This document shows positions 17,854 through 24,634 of a stretch of DNA of 64,000 nucleotides, piece after piece. The position numbers were made by a program, and so were the translations under genes. A model generated the notes under the pieces. The model worked only from the letters and a program-made list of their open reading frames with translations, made no database searches and was not told the DNA's origin. This stretch comes from Acidobacteriota bacterium. Lineage in GTDB: Bacteria; Acidobacteriota; Terriglobia; Bryobacterales; Bryobacteraceae. How positions within the stretch are numbered: position 1 is the first letter of the stretch; each line of letters starts with the position of its first letter. The stretch is taken from contig JANXXI010000386.1 in NCBI GenBank assembly GCA_025350695.1, positions 85,437-149,436 on the forward strand, written 5' to 3'.

Positions 17854-19260
17854 CTATTTCTTCCGGGCCACGGCAACGATGCTTAGTCCACCCCACGGTA
17901 AGAAGCGGTCGACCCGCTGCCAGAACCAAACCGTTAGATCGAAGGCTTTCAAAGTGAAGCGGCTGATTCGATCGCTCGATAGGAGCTTCGAATTTATCCA
18001 CCAAGCGCAGGCCCCGGCCTTATTCATGGTGAAACATCGCTCTACCTGGTAACCGTTGCTCTCAAGTAACCGGCTCAAATCTTTCTCGGAATAGCGGCGG
18101 AGGTAGCCCATGGAACGGTCAAGACTTCCGAAGAGCGCAGGGTTTGCGGGCGAAAGCACTACAACACACCCATTAGGTTTCAATGTTTCCCGAAGTTTTT
18201 CAAGAGTCTGTTCTGGCCGATCCAAGTATTCAAGAATGTTCACCAATAGAGCAGTTTCGATTTGCCCTTTCAGTTGATCGAGACCATTAAGCGTGGCTGG
18301 GTCGACTCGCATCACCTCGACGCTTGGCGTACGTAGAAACCGGTTAAGAAGGGCATGCACGTACAACGGATCATTTTCCGTGGCGACATAGCGGAGGCGC
18401 TTGGCCATTAGACGGCCTGTCAAATTCCCTATGCCAGCGCCTAACTCTAGTACGGTATCGCCAAGGAAGGGGCGAATGGTTTGTCCTAGCCAACCAAGAT
18501 ATGACGGCGTCCCCGTGAGGTTGTACAGATGCCCACGGTCATAGGGAGGCTTGTACAAATCATCAATCAGCCAGAAGTAGAGAATCACGCCTAGCGCCTT
18601 GACTCCGTCGCGCCAGCCTATCTTCTTCCCTTCCTCGTAAGTCCGGCCGTGATAGCTGATCGGCACCTCGTAGATGCGTAGCTTCCTCTTGGCCGACTTC
18701 ATGGTAATTTCGGGTTCGAATCCAAAGCGATCTGAGCGGATGGGGATGCTCTTGATCAGGTCCGTGCGAAAAACTTTGTAACAAGTTTCCATGTCGGTGA
18801 CATGGATGTTTGAAAAGATGTTTGAAGCAAGGGTCAACGTCTGGTTGATCTTCGTGTGCCAGTAGGGCAATACTCGGCGCTGCTCTCCATTCAGGTAACG
18901 CGAGCCGAAAACTGCGTCGGCGCGGCCATCTAGCAGTGGCTTTAGAAGAGCTGGATACTCGTTGGGATCGTACTCGAGGTCGGCGTCTTGGATGAGGCAA
19001 AAATCGCCCTCTGCCAATTCGATCGCGCGGCGGACGGCGGCGCCTTTTCCTTGATTGACGTCTTGCCGATAGAGGCGGATTCTAGAGTCGGATGCGGCAA
19101 TGGATTTGAGGATGTCGGAGGTGCCGTCGGTGGAGCAATCGTCAACCAGGATGATTTCCCGATCGACCCCGTCGGGCAATGGAGCGGCAAGCACGGCGGT
19201 TAGACTGCGCTCGACGACGGTGCGTTCGTTGTAGACGGGGATTAGGATGGAGAGGAGCAT
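17854..19260 (-). CDS. Fused GT2 glycosyltransferase / SAM-dependent methyltransferase
   Basis: The 468-residue protein has two domains. Residues 1-235 are a GT2 glycosyltransferase of the dolichyl-phosphate-mannose-synthase-like type, with LIPVYNE, DDCSTDGT and the acidic QDADLEYDP (D92, D94). Residues about 250-460 are a class I methyltransferase with VLELGAGIGNLTG (about 270-281). No membrane helices separate them; one short hydrophobic stretch (about 222-234) could touch the membrane. Such fusions occur in gene sets for surface polysaccharides and lipid-linked sugars. The acceptor is unknown. It is flanked by a second methyltransferase upstream and the MDR enzyme downstream. Confidence 0.88.
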   Translation of the reverse strand: MLLSILIPVYNERTVVERSLTAVLAAPLPDGVDREIILVDDCSTDGTSDILKSIAASDSRIRLYRQDVNQGKGAAVRRAIELAEGDFCLIQDADLEYDPNEYPALLKPLLDGRADAVFGSRYLNGEQRRVLPYWHTKINQTLTLASNIFSNIHVTDMETCYKVFRTDLIKSIPIRSDRFGFEPEITMKSAKRKLRIYEVPISYHGRTYEEGKKIGWRDGVKALGVILYFWLIDDLYKPPYDRGHLYNLTGTPSYLGWLGQTIRPFLGDTVLELGAGIGNLTGRLMAKRLRYVATENDPLYVHALLNRFLRTPSVEVMRVDPATLNGLDQLKGQIETALLVNILEYLDRPEQTLEKLRETLKPNGCVVVLSPANPALFGSLDRSMGYLRRYSEKDLSRLLESNGYQVERCFTMNKAGACAWWINSKLLSSDRISRFTLKAFDLTVWFWQRVDRFLPWGGLSIVAVARKK

Positions 19261-19281
19261 TTTACTGAGGTCTGGGGCAGT

Positions 19282-19297
19282 CGGACCAGGGGGTCCG
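19282..19297. repeat. Small extragenic palindrome
   Basis: CGGACC-AGGG-GGTCCG forms a perfect 6-bp stem in the 53-bp gap between the two methyltransferase genes. It has no T-tract. It resembles short interspersed palindromes of this lineage, and only one copy is seen here. Confidence 0.4.
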
Positions 19298-19313
19298 CTC
19301 TACCTTGGGCTCA

Positions 19314-20759
19314 TCATAATTTTCTGGCGATTGCGGCGTAATCGAGTGCTCCGAAGAATGCTTCTCGAAAGCTTTCCGGTAATGTAGCAATAGAAGGCAT
19401 CGTTTCAATAGCTGGAGAAATCCTATGTACCTCAATTCGACCGAAACCTGCTTCTTCTAGATAGAAGGACAAAAGAGCTGGAGGAATTGGCCGGACGTGG
19501 GTCGGATCCAAGTAGAAATGGGTGGCGAAGATTGCCAGGCATTCCGGATTAGGAGTCTCGAAGGCAATTACACCGCCTTTTGCGGTTTTGGCCGAGAGGA
19601 GATTGATTAGCCGTGGTATGTCCGCCGGTTTCAAATGCTCGATTACTTGCGAGCAGAACACGCCGTCGAATTCGCCGTCAGGTTGGGATTCCAGGTAGGC
19701 AAACATATCGGCCTTTTCCACCGACAGCCCTTTGGACTTGCACATTGCGATAGATTCGTCGTGAAGATCGACCCCGAGAACCGGTACGCCGAGTTCGCGC
19801 ATACGTTCCAGAAATTCGCCGCGGCCGCAACCTAATTCAATAACGTTCTTGGCATCCTTGAAATAAGGGACATAGAGTTCCAGGCCGGCGCGGACGCGAT
19901 CCTCTTGCCCACGAAACTTTTCGGCGAAGTGGAGTACATCGTAGAATTCATCGCTTGCGTCGGACCCGAGTTGGGAGGGCGCCTGAGTTTGGGGAGTTGG
20001 AGGCGCCAGGAACGCTCTTTGCCGGACTTTCCGCAACTCATGGTGGATAAGGCCTTCGTATTCAGTGCGGATCCTATCAAGGTCAGCCCATAGGCGCTGT
20101 TGGACATCCAGGTTGGAGCGGTGGAGAGCTGCTTCAAAATCGGAATGTTGAGATTTGGCAATGTCGCGGAAATTTCCTTCCATCAGGGTGGCGCGATGAT
20201 TGAACGCTGCCTGCAGATCGGCCGCGCTACGCAGGAATTGTACTTCGTTGATGGACAGCTTTCGCTCCCACTCCTTGCGCCACTCCTGCCAGTGCATGCG
20301 GATATCTTTCAACTCGCGCGCCTCACCGTGGAGTTCTTCGGCGCGATCATAAATGTTCCGAATTTCGTGGCGAAGTTCGGATTGGGTGGCGGCGGTTCGT
20401 TCAGCGAGTTCCTTGAGGGCGTGATTTAAATCGTTGAGGGCTTCGAGAGTGGAATTGACGCAATCGATTGCCCCTCGGTTGAACTCAACTTGTTCGCGGA
20501 CGTGCCAGTCAAGCACGCGCGAAACAAGGCGCTTCCAGGATTGGACAATGCTGTTCAGTAACCCTCCTGCCCTGGGGTTCACCGTTCCAATGGATGCAAC
20601 CTTAGCTTCAGCGGCGTCGCGGGCGTGCACCAGCGGCATTAAATCAGCCAAGCGTACGTCAAGGGCGACATGGCCTTCCGGGTATCGGGATTGGAGCCGT
20701 TCCCGGATGGCGCTGATGGCGCGTTCCAGTTCCGCTAATTTTTCGTTATCAGAGGCCAC
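19314..20759 (-). CDS. Coiled-coil class I SAM methyltransferase
   Basis: The protein (about 481 residues) has a long helical, charged N-terminal part (about 1-255) with strong coiled-coil character, including an early ELERAISAIRERL. This is followed by a class I methyltransferase domain with VIELGCGRGEFLERM, GVDLHDESI and FCSQVIEHL. Proteins with this layout are found with O-antigen and capsule glycosyltransferases, where the coiled coil can act as a scaffold or chain-length ruler (WbdD is a known case); that role is only an analogy here. I choose the GTG at 20759, which overlaps the queF stop by 11 bases. An upstream in-frame start at 20867 would bury 36 residues inside queF. Confidence 0.82.
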   Translation of the reverse strand: MASDNEKLAELERAISAIRERLQSRYPEGHVALDVRLADLMPLVHARDAAEAKVASIGTVNPRAGGLLNSIVQSWKRLVSRVLDWHVREQVEFNRGAIDCVNSTLEALNDLNHALKELAERTAATQSELRHEIRNIYDRAEELHGEARELKDIRMHWQEWRKEWERKLSINEVQFLRSAADLQAAFNHRATLMEGNFRDIAKSQHSDFEAALHRSNLDVQQRLWADLDRIRTEYEGLIHHELRKVRQRAFLAPPTPQTQAPSQLGSDASDEFYDVLHFAEKFRGQEDRVRAGLELYVPYFKDAKNVIELGCGRGEFLERMRELGVPVLGVDLHDESIAMCKSKGLSVEKADMFAYLESQPDGEFDGVFCSQVIEHLKPADIPRLINLLSAKTAKGGVIAFETPNPECLAIFATHFYLDPTHVRPIPPALLSFYLEEAGFGRIEVHRISPAIETMPSIATLPESFREAFFGALDYAAIARKL

Positions 20760-21171
20760 GCTTGCCCTTCCGTTCGTAGGATGCCGTAATTTTCGAGTAA
20801 ACTCCACCGCGTGGAGTGAATTCACCGATGACCGTTGCACGCACAGGCTTTGCGTAACGCACAACATCTTCCAGAAAGCGATTGACGGCGTTTTCTTGAA
20901 AGATACCCAAATTGCGGTATGCCAGCCAGTACATCTTTAGGGACTTCAATTCCAAACAGACCTTGTTTGGAACGTATCGCAGGGTTAGTGTACCGTGATC
21001 GGGAAGGCCCGTCTTGGGACAGACGCTGGTGAATTCCGGGGTGACGATTTCGATTTCGTAACCGGCATATTGATTGGGCCACACTTCGATCTCGGGCAGT
21101 GGCGCGTCGAGACCGGCAGCAGCATGTTCGTCGGTGTAGGCTTTCTTTTTCGTCATTGCCTTATTGTCCAT
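20749..21171 (-). CDS. queF: NADPH-dependent preQ0 reductase QueF
   Basis: The protein (about 140 residues) is a unimodular QueF. The catalytic cysteine is in TSVCPKTGLPDHGTL, with the partner aspartate in the same segment, and ELKSLKMY is the family motif. It reduces 7-cyano-7-deazaguanine to preQ1 in queuosine tRNA modification. No other queuosine gene is here. An ATG at 21171 is the first ATG in frame; another lies at 21156 just after the upstream stop, with a weak AAGG. The gene overlaps its neighbours on both sides, so it is probably translated from a shared mRNA with the TIGR00300 gene and the methyltransferase. Confidence 0.93.
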   Translation of the reverse strand: MDNKAMTKKKAYTDEHAAAGLDAPLPEIEVWPNQYAGYEIEIVTPEFTSVCPKTGLPDHGTLTLRYVPNKVCLELKSLKMYWLAYRNLGIFQENAVNRFLEDVVRYAKPVRATVIGEFTPRGGVYSKITASYERKGKRGL

Positions 21172-22399
21172 TCTCAATGGCCCGGGCTAAATGGTCGAGG
21201 AACAATCCTACGTCGGTTACGACGCCGACGGCTTGTCCGGTGCCGCGGTCGCTGACCTTAGTGGCGACGGCGGGATTGATATCGACGCAAACGATCTTCA
21301 CCGAACTAGGGAGCATATTACCCGCCGCGATGGCATGCAGCATGGAACTTAAGCAGAGAACCACGCTTGCGCCATTAAGTTGCTGAGTATAGGCGTCCTG
21401 GGCCTCATTCATGTCGGTTATCGTATCGGGTAGCGGGCCATCGTCGCGAAGGCTGCCAGCCAACACAAAGGGAATTCCCTTTTTTACCGTTTCGTACATG
21501 ATGCCTTTGGTGAGCTTCCCATCGGCCACCGCGCCCCCTATGTTGCCACTGTGGTAGATGGCGTTGATGGCGCGCATATGATTGCGGTGACCGTGCTCTT
21601 CTTGGCGGCCGTCAGATTGGCGCACGCCGAGCGAAGTACCGAGCAGGGCAGATTCAATGTCGTGCACGGCGAGGGCGTTGCCGGCAAGCAGAGCATCTAC
21701 CCAACCATTGCGAATCAGCCATGAGAGAGGCGTAACACCGCCGGTATGCACCACAACGGGTCCGGCAACGACGATGATTTTCTTCTTCTCTTCCCTGGCC
21801 CGCTTCAACAAAGATACGGTTTGGCGAACGGCTGTTTCTACCTGACGTTCGGATGAAATTTCGTTACTCATGAAGGCGAACGCAAGTCGATCGCGTTCCT
21901 TCGATTCCGGAATGACCCGAATACCACGCATGCCGACGACAACCACTTCGCCCTTCTTTAGGTCTCGGAGCTTGCGGCACTCGGCTTTGCCGTCTTTCAG
22001 GATTACAAGCGCATCCATGCGTTGTTTGGCCACCGTAACCCAGGAGCCATTAATTTTTACTTGTGTTTGGTTGTTGGTGGTGGAGTAGAAATCTTCGGGG
22101 GCGCAACAATCCTTGACGGCGTCGCGCACGTCCGCATCTCCTGCATCGATTGGAGTGCAGCCCAAGCCAAGAAGCTGCGTGACGAGTTGTTCCATCAATT
22201 CACGGGTTGGAGTTTCCAGGCGAAGCCGCAAGTGGGAGTCGTCGGAATTGGTGCGCCCAATTACAAATTTTTCAACATCGAAACGTCCCTGGAACTCGAC
22301 CACGGTGTCGAAGATACTTTCCATGATGTGGGAGTCAATCAAATGACCATGCGCTTCTACTGTTTCCACGAAGGGAAGCGCCAAGTTGGGAGAGCTCAT
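21161..22399 (-). CDS. TIGR00300 family protein (LOR/SDH, alternative ornithine cyclodeaminase-like)
   Basis: The 412-residue protein matches what I know of the TIGR00300 family: an N-terminal LOR/SDH-type domain (EAHGHLIDSHIMESIFD, about residues 14-30) and a C-terminal Rossmann-like part (VVAGPVVVHTGG, ALLAGNALAVHDIE, about 200-410). Relatives include archaeal ornithine cyclodeaminase and the C-terminal half of cyanobacterial arginine-degrading AgrE/ArgZ. The likely reaction is NAD-dependent conversion of ornithine to proline, but not all members have been tested. It is the first gene of the queF/methyltransferase transcript and has no arginine-metabolism neighbours. Confidence 0.78.
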   Translation of the reverse strand: MSSPNLALPFVETVEAHGHLIDSHIMESIFDTVVEFQGRFDVEKFVIGRTNSDDSHLRLRLETPTRELMEQLVTQLLGLGCTPIDAGDADVRDAVKDCCAPEDFYSTTNNQTQVKINGSWVTVAKQRMDALVILKDGKAECRKLRDLKKGEVVVVGMRGIRVIPESKERDRLAFAFMSNEISSERQVETAVRQTVSLLKRAREEKKKIIVVAGPVVVHTGGVTPLSWLIRNGWVDALLAGNALAVHDIESALLGTSLGVRQSDGRQEEHGHRNHMRAINAIYHSGNIGGAVADGKLTKGIMYETVKKGIPFVLAGSLRDDGPLPDTITDMNEAQDAYTQQLNGASVVLCLSSMLHAIAAGNMLPSSVKIVCVDINPAVATKVSDRGTGQAVGVVTDVGLFLDHLARAIENGQ

Positions 22400-22447
22400 T
22401 ACTCTCTAGGATATCGGACTGGCGGGGTGTGGCGCCTAAAGAAGTGA

Positions 22448-22993
22448 TTAATGTTCGTGGATACACTCAGGGTATTCAGAGAGAACGGAGCCGCCTTTGT
22501 AACCCAACTCGTCCACCATGCCAGGGCGGGAAGTGTAGTAGCCATCGGCCGTCAAACTCTTCATAGAACGAAACCAGCGCTGCTCGGGGGACTTGATCGT
22601 CCCTTCATCGACTGCTTTGCAGAGCGGAAGGAGTAACGCCAACTGGCCGTCCGACGGTAGACCTTCGAACCCTGCTCGCTGAAGCCACGCGAAGCCCTCC
22701 GTAAAGTTGCGCTGTAGATCCCTGTTGTTGGCAACAACCTGATCAATATACAAGGGCACTCCGGCACCGGAAGCCGACGGCGTCCCGGATGCGGGAATAA
22801 TCAAATCGGAAATCGTTGCCAACAGCTTCAGTTCCGCGGCCTTAAAATATTTTGGAGGAGTTGGTGGAGCGGCGGCGCCGGCCGTATGAGAATGATCCTG
22901 CTGGCCGTATAATTCATCGGCCGAGAACGGAAAGGCACAGGTGGCACTAACCGCTCCGATGATCTTTAGGGCGTCTCTTCGTTCTTCAGCCAT
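22448..22993 (-). CDS. Gluconate 2-dehydrogenase subunit 3-like protein
   Basis: The 181-residue protein has an ERRDALKIIG start that looks like a degenerate Tat signal, then the conserved core of the gluconate 2-dehydrogenase subunit 3 family (LKLLATISDLIIPASGTPSA, GFAWLQRAG, and SRPGMVDELGYKGG near the end). It is the small partner of a GMC flavoprotein in membrane-associated sugar dehydrogenases and may escort the larger subunit across the membrane. Its ATG overlaps the GMC stop by one base (TAATG), so the two are translationally coupled. Confidence 0.88.
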   Translation of the reverse strand: MAEERRDALKIIGAVSATCAFPFSADELYGQQDHSHTAGAAAPPTPPKYFKAAELKLLATISDLIIPASGTPSASGAGVPLYIDQVVANNRDLQRNFTEGFAWLQRAGFEGLPSDGQLALLLPLCKAVDEGTIKSPEQRWFRSMKSLTADGYYTSRPGMVDELGYKGGSVLSEYPECIHEH

Positions 22994-24555
22994 TACAGTT
23001 CCCCTTTCTTGAATCTTCCAGCGATGTGATCCGCCGTGCGGGCGGCAAGCGCCATGATAGTGTGGGTTGGATTCTTTTCTGACGCCGATGAAAATACGCT
23101 GCCATCGACAACGTACAGATTCGGCACATCGTGGCTGCGGCAGTAAGCGTCGAGTACGCTGGTTTTCGGATCGGTTCCCATTCGCGCGCCGCCCAGTTCG
23201 TGATTGGTTTGTGGCTGTTCGCCAACGGCAAAAATATCGCCACCGGCACTCTTCAAAATTTCCTTCGACCAGTTGGTCATGTCCTTGAAGATCTTCATAT
23301 CATTGTCGGTCCAGTTCACGTTTCGACGGGCGAGCGGCAAACCGTATTTGTCTTTTTTCTCCCAATCGACGTCGATGAACGTTTTCGGATCGGGCAGCTT
23401 TTCTCCATACGGGGAGAAAGTGAAAACGGCGGGCATACGGTCCTTCACCGCCTTTTTGTAGTCAGCTCCCATGCCGGGCACTTGCCGGGCCCAACCAACG
23501 GAGCGGCGATTCTGATAGCCGAACTGGGCGCCGAAGCTGCGGGCGTAATCGCGCTTGCGTTCGTGCATGAAGCTGGGCAAGTAGGCGTGATCGAGGAAAC
23601 CTTCGTCGGGCAACAGCGGTTTGCCGATTAGGTCGTGCAGGAACACTTGGACACCGCCGGTGAAGTGCGGAATGAAGTGTTTGCCCAAATGGCCGCTTGA
23701 GTTACCCAGTCCATTGGGATAGGCTTTCGACTTGGACATCATTAAGAGGGCCACGCTTTGGACGCAAGCGGCCGAGACGACTACGGCTTTCCCGCGGATC
23801 TCTGTTTCGGCTTGCGTGAGACGGTTGAGGGCGCGCACGCCAGTCACGCGATTTTCGGTATTGATTAGAACTTCGGCAACTATCGAATCGGGGATTAGTT
23901 CCAACTTGCCAGTTTTCAGGGCGGGGATCATGTGGACGTCGTAGGAATTGTACTTGGCGACGACATCGCAACCAGCCATGCAGTTACCACAGAAGTGGCA
24001 AGCGGGGCGGCCATCCTTCGGCTTTGAGAGCGTGGATTTTCGGACGTGGATTATTTTCAATCCCAGTTTTTCCGCACCCTTCTTGACTATTTTGTCGCTG
24101 CACTTCATCGGGACAGGCGGGAGGAAAATGCCATCGGGCAGATCCTTGAGCCCGTCATAGTTGCCGCAGACGCCGACTTCGCGTTCGATCTTGTCATAGT
24201 AAGGGGCGAGGTCGGGGTAATCGATGGGCCAATCGGCTCCGGCGCCTTCGATGGACTTGCCTTTAAAATCACGGTGGGAGAGACGCCAGGCGACGGCGTT
24301 CCAGGTCTGCGTTTTGCCGCCGAGGCCTCGGGCGCGTTCACTATCGAAGCCTTGCTTACCGGGCTTTATGGTGGGGATGGCGCGGTTGGGAAACTCAAAG
24401 GGCATGGCGTGGGTGTTGAAATCGGTGCGGGTGTTTATTTTGGGACCGCCTTCGACCACGGCAACGCTTGCTCCGGCGCGTGCGAGATGGGCGGCCATAA
24501 CGCCGCCAGCGGCGCCGGACCCGACAATCACGACATCATAAATTTTTGTGGGCAT
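22993..24555 (-). CDS. GMC-family FAD oxidoreductase
   Basis: The 520-residue protein starts with the FAD-binding VIVGSGAAGG (9-18) and a second FAD segment VVEGG, and ends with GMC motifs HELGGARMG and DGSVFSSASEKNPTHTIMALAAR, which carry the catalytic histidine/asparagine region. A cysteine cluster C186-x2-C189-x2-C192-x3-C196 (ACHFCGNCMAGC) has ferredoxin-like spacing. With the downstream subunit 3 it forms a gluconate-2-dehydrogenase-like complex for oxidation of a sugar or sugar acid. No Tat signal or membrane segment is evident, so export would depend on the small subunit. No cytochrome subunit is adjacent. Confidence 0.9.
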   Translation of the reverse strand: MPTKIYDVVIVGSGAAGGVMAAHLARAGASVAVVEGGPKINTRTDFNTHAMPFEFPNRAIPTIKPGKQGFDSERARGLGGKTQTWNAVAWRLSHRDFKGKSIEGAGADWPIDYPDLAPYYDKIEREVGVCGNYDGLKDLPDGIFLPPVPMKCSDKIVKKGAEKLGLKIIHVRKSTLSKPKDGRPACHFCGNCMAGCDVVAKYNSYDVHMIPALKTGKLELIPDSIVAEVLINTENRVTGVRALNRLTQAETEIRGKAVVVSAACVQSVALLMMSKSKAYPNGLGNSSGHLGKHFIPHFTGGVQVFLHDLIGKPLLPDEGFLDHAYLPSFMHERKRDYARSFGAQFGYQNRRSVGWARQVPGMGADYKKAVKDRMPAVFTFSPYGEKLPDPKTFIDVDWEKKDKYGLPLARRNVNWTDNDMKIFKDMTNWSKEILKSAGGDIFAVGEQPQTNHELGGARMGTDPKTSVLDAYCRSHDVPNLYVVDGSVFSSASEKNPTHTIMALAARTADHIAGRFKKGEL

Positions 24556-24614
24556 TGGACTTTGGTTATTGTACAGCGAACGAGTATGGGAGATTTTCCA
24601 AGCCAGTGGCGAAT

Positions 24615-24634
24615 CCCCCGATTTTCATCGGGGG
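24615..24634. repeat. Strong hairpin after the second Ig-like gene
   Basis: CCCCCGAT-TTTC-ATCGGGGG is a perfect 8-bp stem with a 4-base loop that abuts the stop codon of the minus-strand gene ending at 24635. On that strand it is followed by ATTCGCC, with no T-tract, so it may protect the mRNA end or be an interspersed palindrome rather than a classical terminator. Confidence 0.6.

Noticed and set aside
20759..20867. Longer N-terminus for the coiled-coil methyltransferase
   Set aside because: The extra 36 residues would be encoded inside queF in another frame and do not look conserved. The GTG at 20759 fits a coupled start.
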